Of a DNA stretch of 64,000 nucleotides, positions 56,145 through 64,000 are shown in pieces. Positions within the stretch are counted from its first letter, which is position 1. Each line of letters opens with the position of its first letter. Origin of the DNA: Eutreptiella sp. 'Long Island Sound 2002' (Eukaryota; Euglenozoa; Euglenophyceae; Eutreptiales; Eutreptiaceae); the NCBI GenBank assembly GCA_964036045.1, contig OZ038380.1, positions 170,065,245 through 170,129,244 on the forward strand, written 5' to 3'. A program made the position numbers and the translations under genes. The notes under the pieces are model-generated. The model was given only the letters and a program-made list of their open reading frames with translations. It searched no databases and was not told where the DNA came from.

Positions 56145-56633
56145 CTGAAACACAGCGGCCTCATCCTCCGGACCGACGCTGTCCCGCGTCCAGGCGCCCC
56201 AGCAGTCCGCCCGCGCGCACGCGTCCGGCCACCAGATCGGCCGCATGCGCACCGCAACGGCCTTCTGCGCGCCGTCGCTGGGGCCCACCGTGAGGCTGCG
56301 GTTGGCGCACCCTGTCCCCGTACTCACCACGAGGTCCTGAATGGCGGGGCCTCCCTCTCCAATGGACCTCAGCTCCACGGAATCCAACGGGTTCGCGTTG
56401 GGGACGATGACCGGGGCCGAGGGCCGGTACTGCGTCGCGCCGCCGGTCACCGGGAAGAAGATCGTGCGGGTCTCCCCGGACACGGCGAGGGACATGGTGC
56501 GCCCCACGGGGTACGCGGGGTCCGGCGCGAGGGCGTACATGAAGCTGAGCGCGTACGCCCCGGGCGCGCATCGCGTGAGGTTCCAGGTGACGGACTCGCC
56601 GGCGGCACCCGGGAACACGACGTAGGTTCCGCC
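56145..56633 (-). CDS. Receptor exon 3: CBM6/35-like carbohydrate-binding module
   Basis: 163 codons, phase 0 at both ends (CGCTGCGGCAG|GGC and GTTTCAG|GTCGAC). GGTYVVFPGAAGESVTWNLT, RCAPGAYALSFMYALAPD, RTMSLAVSGETRTIFFPVTG, NANPLDSVELRSIGEGGPAI and QDLVV follow the CBM6/CBM35 order (G.yv.F...aG.svtw.v...aG.Y.lsfrYa...R...v.vnG......f..tg......v.l..G.n.i.l....g..i.Dl.v). The C-terminal part (IWWPDACARADCWGAW) has extra Cys and Trp. Predicted role: sugar binding outside the cell. Confidence 0.8.
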
Positions 56634-59389
56634 CTGCCGCAGCGGTATGAGCAAGGAGGTGCTTATCCGGGGGGGGAAGGTGCTCTGGCGGACCCCCACC
56701 CCACCAGGGCCAAACCACCCACCCACCCACCCAAAACCAAAGTTCAAGAAGACGAACGCAATGGAGAAGGGATGGTGGGGTGACGCGCAAGCACATCTTC
56801 CCACCACTAACAAAAATTCAGCTATGTGCTGGCCCCCATTTTGGACCAGCACTACTCAGCCGCCGCAAGAAGTGCAAGTTGCGGCAGCTAAGTAGCAGGA
56901 CTGCCTGCATGATCACAATCACTGCCCAACCAGGTATGTTGGGAAGCGAAAAAAACTTTCCTCTCGGAAAAAATGAAATTTTGAATAGAGAGCCTAAAAT
57001 GAGAGGCCCATTTAGGTACACAAACTGTATTTTTGCCCTCATACCCCACACCCATTCCGCCCCCGGTCCTGTAGGCCGGACACTCAGCGCAACAATGAGC
57101 GTCAGAGCAGTGAAGAAGAGGGACGTGATGGCCGAGTCAGGCCCCGGCTTACCAACCCCACCCCCAATGGGGGCATTTGGGACCAAGCGTTCCAATCTTG
57201 CTCTCCTGGCAGTGGGCGGCGGCAATCGACTTCTTGCCATTCTCGCGCTTGGCCGGGCCTTCCTTCGCCAAGGAGGCCTACCTGGGAGCTACACGAAGAT
57301 CCACCAAAGCCGCTGTGTTGGCCCATAGTTTCCGGTTCTCCATCGGTGGCGGTTCGTGGCACCAGCACATGCAGGATCCACACCAGGCTTGCCACCAGCG
57401 TCTGCCAGCTCCAACATGATCAGATGGGGCAGGGTCCTAATGAGCCACACACTGGACGCGGCACGTTCCTACTGAGTTCTGGTGGTGCAGGGGGCGGGTA
57501 TTACTGACTGGCATTTGAGAAGGGGCCGATTGCTGCTGAAAACCAGTTTCCCTGCCAGACGCTAGTGGCATGTCTGATCCACATGGCGATAATCTTCAAC
57601 GCACAGTGCAAGCACTCTGCCACGGCGGAGCGCCCCGCGCAGCTCTTGCTGTCATGTTTGCTCGTTGTTCACTGTAGCCATACCCCCGGCTATGTCCGTC
57701 CCTGGGGCAGGAGGGGGGGGGAGTCGTTTGGGCCTTGGCCAGCCCTGGTTGCCCCCCCCACACCCACACCCACTTCAGAAAACTTTGCCTCAGGGGTGGA
57801 TGCAAGCCTTCCACGACCTACGGTGGACAGGCAAGCCCGACCGCCAGATCAGCCCCACACACTGGTAGGACTGGCTGCAAGCGGACGCACAACGCAGTGC
57901 CATTCGCGACCTCGGACCCGCACCCGCCATGGCACGGGCGCCTGACGCGACCGGGCCCCCGGACGCATGGGGAAACCTGAAATTTACCAAGCCCGGAATT
58001 GGGGACCAGTCTTAGGTAGGAAAACTGTCTTTTGGTGTCTGACCCACCCTTGTCCCCAGAGAGGGGGGGTTTGGCACGAGGCCATGGTTTCGGTTTGTTC
58101 GCCTTTGGTGGCGGCTATGGGCCTCTCGCCACTGCTCATTCCGACCCCCTGTGGGCCCGAACGTGTTTTGGTTGTGTCAATGGAGCCCCTGGATGACTTG
58201 TCCTGTTTGACTACTCTGGGGGTCGGCCGTCCCGGAGACGGGGCTGTTGCCCGTGCCGTTGACCAGGGGCATCCAGATGCACACTCCGAGTCCGTGCGGG
58301 GGCTTGTGCGCGCTGGGGTGTGCATCTGCGGGATAATTTCCCTGACAGGGGCTTATAACAACCACAACGAGAGCGGGGGGGGGGGGGGGCAAAGCAATTG
58401 GCCTGCCCCAATAGCTCTCCACGACTGGCGGCAGATCGCGCGGACCCCGGGTTCGCCTCCATATCGCCGTCCTGCATTAGGTCTCGTACGTCCGTGCAGC
58501 GCGTTGGGTTGGGCACAACCTGCTTTCGTGGCGCCTGTCATTTTGCTGGCGGCTGGAGCCCCGCAGAACCCTCGACCAACAACTCGCCACAGCCCACTAC
58601 CGCACACCCTCCAGACGGAACGGCCAACGAAACTCCCCTGAAGCCGCCCGTGGGAGTCAGGGACCGCGAACGGCCGGCGCCCGGACACAACACCGACACA
58701 GGGGCAGAACGCCACAAGTGACCGTGTGGGATTTCATGGGCGTCATGTTTGGGGGGCAGGTTCGGGTGTGTGATCGGTGTGCTTGTGTCTGCGTCGTCGT
58801 GTGCAGTGGTGACAATCAACTGCCCCAGGGATGGGGACGTGGGCCTGTGCTTGAAGGGGGTATTATGGGGGGTGTCATTCAGGGTGAGTGGGTACACTGG
58901 TTGGTTTTGTGGGGTATTTCTTGCGTTGGGGGCGCGCGCGACTGGCTGTCGGCATTGCAACGCGCCAATCTACCCCCCTGCCAGCACAGCCACCGCTGCG
59001 CGGCACTAAAACCCGCCCTCCACCCCCGTGCACCAAACGCGACCTCACGCGTCACCTCACCTCACCTCCCCTCACCTCACCTCCCCTCACCTCACCTCAC
59101 GTCACGTCACGTCACCTCACGTCACGTCACGTCACGTCACGTCACGTCACGTCACGTCACGTCACGTCACGTCACGTCACGTCACCTCACCTCACCTCAC
59201 CTCACCTCACCTCCCCTCGCCCTGCGTCGCCTGGCCTCCCCTCACCTCACATCACCTCACGTCACCTCACCTCCACTCACCCCACCTCACCCCCATCCCC
59301 CCCCCCATCCCCCACACACAACAACGCTGTTGGCCGGCGCCATTGCCGAAAATATGCATGATCCATGCATGTGTGCTGGGGAGGGGAAC
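56634..59389. other. Intron 2: dispersed repeats and TCACC array
   Basis: TAGGTACACAAA-type relatives (56940-57060, 57760-58050), a twin of 7135-7335 (57395-57580), the uninterrupted relative of the 8090-8475 repeat (58070-58275) and the TCACC array (59040-59291). No exon. Confidence 0.5.
59040..59291. repeat. Pentamer (TCACC/TCACG) array, left of exon 2
   Basis: About 50 units of CTCAC and GTCAC on the plus strand. The reverse complement is the GGTGA array found on the other side of exon 2. Confidence 0.93.
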
Positions 59390-59680
59390 CTGTTCTGTCC
59401 CACTCAATTCCGCATCCTCTGCGGCGTACAGCCCAGGGCAGCCGCTTTGGCAGACTTGGGTGGCGATGTTTTCTATGTGGGTGCAGGTGCGGACGAGCAA
59501 CCACGCGTAGTGCTCCCCAGCCTGTACTGAGGGGGCCGCGCTCAAATTGTTCATGGGATCGTAGGAGGCCTTGAGGAACGAGAATGTGAGGTGTGAGATA
59601 GGAAACGTCATGAATGGTGTGGAATCCAGCACCCCGGTGCCGATCTGCTTGTGCGAAGTGCTTGCGCCTGTCTGCACGAC
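59390..59680 (-). CDS. Receptor exon 2: extracellular segment
   Basis: 97 codons, phase 0 at both ends (CTCCTTACCCAG|GTC and GAACAG|GTTCCC). TSHKQIGTGVLDSTPFMTF, ISHLTFSFLKASYDPMNNLS, HYAWLLVRTCTHIENIAT and CQSGCPGLYAAEDAE. It has an NLS glycosylation site and a Cys cluster. Not recognised. Codon use is less GC-extreme than in the other exons. It lies between complementary pentamer arrays. Confidence 0.65.
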
Positions 59681-59756
59681 CTGGGTAAGGAGGAGGGGTG
59701 TAGGCGGGTGAGGGGACGGGTTCAGGCAGGAGCTTCATGAAGAGGCGCTGCAGAAA

Positions 59757-59930
59757 GTGAGGTGAGGTGAGGAGAGGCGAGGTGACGTGAGGTGAGGTGA
59801 CGTGAGGGGATGGGAGCGGAGGTGAGGGGAGGTGAGGAGAGGAGAGGAGAGGTGAGGTGAGGTGAGGTGAGGTGAGGGGAGGTGAGGTGAGGTGAGGGGG
59901 GGGGAGGTGAGGTGAGGTGAGGTGAGCGGA
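59757..59930. repeat. Pentamer (GGTGA) array, right of exon 2
   Basis: About 34 units with GGAGA, CGTGA and GGGGA variants. Complementary to the array at 59040-59291. Confidence 0.93.
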
Positions 59931-60596
59931 GGTTGGTCAGGCGATATCTAAGCACCCTCTTTGATCTTTTGAAAAAAAAGTCGAAATGGCTGCGTCCTTG
60001 CCCTTCTTTTCCACTTTGCGAAGCTTTTGAGAACCTCGGGCGGGGACTAGTTTCGGATCCACTGAGCCCTCCTCAGCCCGCCATGATACAAAAAGAGGGT
60101 AGGTACAATGTGTGGAATCCATAGAACGAGTCAGCACTGCAGCAAATTAGAAGAATTTGGGAACACAACACAACTATGCCACAATCAGTCATACATTGCT
60201 GACATGAATGTTCTCAGTCACTCAGAGGGAATGTACTGCCCCTGGCCGCTTTGGACATTCTGCGTACTCCTGGCACGGACAAAGCAATGGAGCTGCCAAC
60301 ATAGCTCACAAACCGCAAGCTCTGTGCTTGAGCACAGAACCAGATCTGTATATTGGGGCGGGCTAATGGTACGGGGGGGGGGGGGGGATGGTGCGGGCAT
60401 ATTTTGGTAAGGCAAAATTCGGTGAGGGGAAATATTGGTACAAAATTCTATTGCCTTCGGCAGTGCACCTCGAAGAGAGGTTGACAGTCAGCCAATCAGT
60501 CAGTTAGACAGGCCAGCAGTCAGGCAGACAGAAACACACACTTTGGGTTTTTTGTTAGTAGCAGACACTTTATGTAGCAGTCAGATCAAGTATCGG

Positions 60597-60775
60597 TGGT
60601 GGCCGAATGGTAATGCATGCCGCCGCCAGCTTTGAGGTCAGCAATTCAAATCCTGGTGCACTGACTATTTGCAGCGGCGCTGCCGCTGCGACAGTCAGAA
60701 GGCCGGGACCCGAACCAGCGACTAGAAGGCATGCGTCGGCTGCGTTACCATTGGACCAGCGGCGATGCTACAGCA
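60597..60775. repeat. Two convergent tRNA-like sequences
   Basis: Plus strand, 60599-60660: TGGCCGAATGG (A-box-like) and AATTCAAATCC (B-box-like). Minus strand, about 60690-60770: TGGTCCAATGGTAACGC and GGTTCGGGTCC with TTCTAG between, reminiscent of tRNA-Arg. Acceptor and T stems do not pair well in either, so I call them tRNA-derived elements or relics, not functional tRNAs. Confidence 0.45.
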
Positions 60776-61187
60776 TTTAGCTTCCCCACTGCTTGAAGCC
60801 TGTTGAGCAAAAACTTTTGACCCCCCCCCCCCCGCCCCCCCCCCCCCCCAAAGTGATATCCAGTTTTAAGGGGTAGAGGCCTCGGAATCAAAAAATCCAT
60901 TGGGGGATGGTCTTATTGGGCAAAATAATGATTTTACAAGGGGTTGGACATCCAATATCATGCCTTGGGGTATGCTGCGCGAATGACCCCAAAAAAGGGG
61001 GGTATACGCCGCTCGCGCCTGCGCTTGATCTAACAACCTCTCTTCGAGGTGATTTCCAGATAATGGGCGGACCGGGAACGGAACCTGAGATTTCCAACCT
61101 GCAGGTATAGTATTTGTACAACTCAGCTATCTACTTTCCCCACTTCTCACCTGTGAAGCAGGGTTCAAAGTGGAAACATCATGCCCC

Positions 61188-61345
61188 CAACAATTCAGAC
61201 CCTCGGAACCATGTAATGGAGAGAAAATGTGCATAGATCTGGTAATGGCAAGAACTTGGCTTCGGTCCTTAAATACCACGGCAAAATGTGGTACAATTTT
61301 GATGTGCCACATTTCGCCGTTCCGAATTTCGCACCTGCCAAATCC
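61188..61345 (+). repeat. Dispersed element shared with 605-775
   Basis: Near-identical to 605-775 (TTCAGACCCTCGGAACC, AACTTGGCTTCGGTCC, CCACATTTCGCCGT). The shorter companion at 60385-60450 matches 184-250. Same order and orientation at both ends of the window. Confidence 0.85.
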
Positions 61346-61563
61346 CACCCCCCCCCGTTGCATCCCGTCCAGTCCGGGCAATCTGTGAAATGCAAATTGA
61401 GCCATGAGCACCGCAGGCACATGGTGCTTACTCAATGCCAGAAGATCTGGGGGAACTACCCTGCTGCCCCTTGCCCCATGCCGTGACTCGCATCTTCAAC
61501 AAGGGGTGGGGGGAACCAGGTTCGCGGGGCGAGGGGGGGGCTCAGGCCCACTTCCAGGCCCCC

Positions 61564-62520
61564 CTGTGTGACATTTTGTGGGGATGCCTTTTCTTTACAG
61601 GGCCCCGGACAGTCACCCGTTCTTCCCTTCGCGTGCTGCGTCGGGTCACCGGTTCTGACGGCCGCTGCGGCCGGTGTCCCTTGTGGTGTCGTTGCTGCGC
61701 TAGCGGGGCCCAGTAGTTGGCGCACGGGGGCTGTGCTGGTTGTTGCGGGGGTCGTTTTACGGCTTTCGCTGCCCACTCCCCCCCCACGTCCAGGTCGTCC
61801 AATCCATGTCTCGCCGTGTTTCCGTGTGCATGAGCCTCCCTCTCCCCCCCAAGGGTGGCCCCCATGACGGGAGCCCCAGACGGGTCAGGGGGTGGAGTGG
61901 GGGGTCCGTACCCCAACGAAAATACGTCACAATGAACCCCACGACCCGCTGATCATTTCGAGGTATGTACACGGGGGAGTTCTTTTGTCAATTTTTTTTC
62001 GTTCTGATTTCTGATCCAGGACTGGTCCTCAGACTGCCACTTTATGAGTGTCCTGCCCCCCCCCCCCCCCCAGGGATGCATTAGAAGGGAAGGGGCCTCG
62101 GAGGTGGCCCCAGAGGCGGTTAGGCAGGCGGTTAGAGGAGGTTGCCAAAGCAGTTGGGGGCAGTTAATGTTGGGTACAAATGCATAGGCTGGGCGCCCTG
62201 GAGCGGGGAGGTAACCTCCCCCCCTTCCAATGCATCCCTGACCCCCGTGTGACATTCCGTCTGGTTGTTGCTCCTTTACGGGGCCCTGGACAGTCACCCG
62301 TTCTTCCCTTCGCATGTTGCGTCGGGTCGCTGCTTTCTGGCGGCCGCTGCGGCCGGTGCTCTTGCTGGTGTCGTTTCCGCGTTCGCGGAGCCCAGTAGTT
62401 GGTGTGTTGGGGCTGTGCTGAATGTGGCATGGTGTGCCGTTTGCGCGTCAGCCGCACCCAATAATTGGTATATTGAGGATGTGCTGGTTGTTGCCGGGGT
62501 CGTTTGACTGTTTTTGCTCC
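61564..62520 (+). repeat. Dispersed elements and MITE cluster
   Basis: Two copies of the GTGACATTCCGTCG-type element (61564-61770, more diverged, and 62243-62520) with a MITE (62071-62240; ends CAGGGATGCATTAGAAGGG and CCAATGCATCCCTG) directly before the second copy. Confidence 0.75.
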
Positions 62521-62741
62521 CCCCCCCCCCCCCGGAGGTAAGGGGGCTCGAATGAAACCCCCCCCCGCGCAGACCGTTTCCCCACCTCCCAAGTGTCTCA
62601 CAAACTGAGGTTGGGAATGGGCGACCATCCGCTTGGGAGTTCATGACCACGGCACCGCGTCCACCGCACGGGGCAAGGGAGGCCTGCACCGGTCACCGCC
62701 GCCCGCCGCCCCCCAACCGGTGCCCCCTCCCTGCGCCTCAC

Positions 62742-63023
62742 CTGAGCAAGGTGGAGCTCCCAGCACTGAGGCACCACCATCGCATTCCCCGTCCCGGCGA
62801 TGACTCTGTCGTCCAAATGGACATCGACGACCACGTTGTCCACGATCCCCGTGGAGGTGCCCGTGAAGGACTGGCCGTACAAAAGGTCGTACCACGACGG
62901 GTTGCAGCGGGCCACCCCCCGCGAGGCCACGCTCAGCACGTGCAGCGAGATCATCAGCCCCACCCGGAACTGGGCCGTGGTGAGATTCCGGCAGATCATC
63001 CCGACGCCGGCCCCGGTCGTCTC
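62742..63023 (-). CDS. Receptor exon 1 of the window: extracellular beta segment
   Basis: 94 codons, phase 0 at both ends (CATCCGCCTCCAG|GAG and GCTCAG|GTGAGG). VGMICRNLTTAQFRVGLMI, SLHVLSVASRGVARCNPSWY, GIVDNVVVDVHLDDRVI and MVVPQCWELHLAQ. It has three Cys and an N-glycosylation site (NLT) and reads as an extracellular beta domain. This is the most 5' exon found; there is no signal peptide or start here, so the gene begins beyond the right edge or in an unrecognised exon. The exact acceptor is uncertain by a few codons. Confidence 0.65.
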
Positions 63024-64000
63024 CTGGAGGCGGATGGGGATCGGGGCGCTTCGTGCGTGGGCATGCCCCCCGCCCGTCCCCTCGCGCGACCACGGCCGGG
63101 CCTGGGGGGTCGCGGTTACGCGCAGCAATCGGGCGGCTCGCCGGCTCCGACGTGGGCGGGGAGGTGTCGCATTCTTGCACGCGGAGCCTCGCATAGGCCA
63201 CGGCTTAGCGTTAGGCGGCCTGGGCTCCTCCGCCTGACCCCCCCCCCACAACATCAGAAAGTTTTTCCTCGGGAAAAAATGAAATTTATCAAAGGGGCCC
63301 GAAATTGGAGGTCGATTTTAGGTACACAAACTTTGTTTTTTCGGGCCCCCGACCCCCCCAACCTACCCACCCCAGGAACAGGGAAATTTCGCCACTAAGC
63401 CACGGCCTGGCCTTGCAACCGGGGGACGGGGGAGAAATGTCTGCGGGTACATTTATGCAATCGCAAGCCATGGTCGAAACAACTGCCCAGGTTTCTCAAC
63501 AGATTGCGATCGGGATGCCACCCAACAGAGGGTTGGGTGCTTCCCTCTTCCCCCCGACCAAAAGCTACTTCTCTCCCGCATACGCAAGATCAGACCCCTG
63601 CAAATATCAGACGGTGGCCCCCAGGGTACGGAGGGGTGGCATGGGGCATGGCGCTGACGGAAACCTGCCACCGTATCACTGGCAACACACGACAAAAAAT
63701 GGTACTGCAGTGCCGTCACAAACGCGCGCGCGCGCGGATGGCCATTGTGTTGCATTAATTCGGTTGGGAGGGTGGTCATCAGTTGCTGGTTGATCAACGC
63801 GTCCACTTCCTCGTGTCATTTGTTTGGGGGTCTACATCATTTCATGGAGTGTGCAATGCTGGGCAACTACTCCTGTCTTGTTTGTTTGCAAACCCAGTGA
63901 CCTCTTCAGTGGCAAGCAGAGCACAAAACGCCTGTGGCCATAGGATACATCACAACTGTAGCGAAAAGGAAGCAGACTGTGCGAGGTATCAACTTTCAGT
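63024..64000. other. Right flank: one dispersed element, otherwise nothing recognised
   Basis: A copy of the TAGGTACACAAA-type element (63195-63345). The rest (63350-64000) shows no repeat, exon or promoter signal that I can defend. Confidence 0.45.

Larger units (their letters stand above)
59681..62741. other. Intron 1: arrays, tRNA-like pair, dispersed elements
   Basis: GGTGA array (59757-59930), AT-richer unique DNA (59935-60350), repeat pieces shared with the left end of the window (60385-60450, 61188-61345), a tRNA-like pair (60597-60775), dispersed elements (61564-61770, 62243-62520) and a MITE (62071-62240). No exon. Confidence 0.5.

Noticed and set aside
58718-59530. 270-codon frame with SPHLTSRHVTS repeats
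   Set aside because: Translation of the pentamer array; the complementary array gives equivalent frames.

Overview
This is eukaryotic nuclear DNA: GC-rich, very repeat-rich, with a 200-base assembly gap and hundreds of long G or C runs. Scattered GC-rich coding blocks are bounded by AG...GT splice signals, all on the minus strand. Nothing resembles a bacterial operon, phage or organelle genome. I cannot name the species. The GC bias, dense minisatellites and mix of animal-like and bacterial/phage-like protein modules suggest a free-living protist or alga.

Main result: the window appears to be the inside of one giant minus-strand gene. I resolve 30 candidate exons (two tentative) between 63023 and 994, about 9.1 kb of coding sequence or roughly 3,040 residues (about 14% of the window). 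Neither the start nor the stop codon is in view. Reading frames close across every junction when the exons are joined in order: 21 of 29 junctions are phase 0, four are phase 1 and four are phase 2. Several protein domains are cut by introns and reassemble on joining (MAM over exons 4-5, a phage-tail-like module over 16-17, a PAN-like module over 20-21).

Predicted protein, N to C: unknown secreted modules (exons 1-2); CBM6/35-like sugar-binding module (3); MAM domain (4-5); galactose-binding-like module with TAEWK and MWIW motifs plus a Cys-rich tail (6-8); PAN/Apple-like modules (9, 12, 13, 15, 20-21); a Cys-rich piece (10-11); phage-tail-like beta module and propeller-like strands (16-19); Thr/Pro/Ala mucin-like stalk (22); three transmembrane segments and a CxxC zinc-binding-like patch (23-24); ankyrin repeats (24-25); a compact aromatic module (26); a basic linker (27-28); a WWE domain (29); a helical segment (30). 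Read as a whole it is a cell-surface adhesion or recognition receptor whose cytosolic tail carries an ADP-ribose-type reader domain.

Introns run from about 0.2 to 5.8 kb and hold the rest: 21-bp, 40-bp, 31-bp, 12-bp and 5-bp tandem arrays, a hAT-like MITE with an exact 8-bp target duplication, and at least six dispersed repeat families. Three exon groups are flanked by inverted, mutually complementary arrays, an arrangement known to favour circular RNA. No protein-coding gene is supported on the plus strand. All domain names come from reading motifs by eye; no database search was run.
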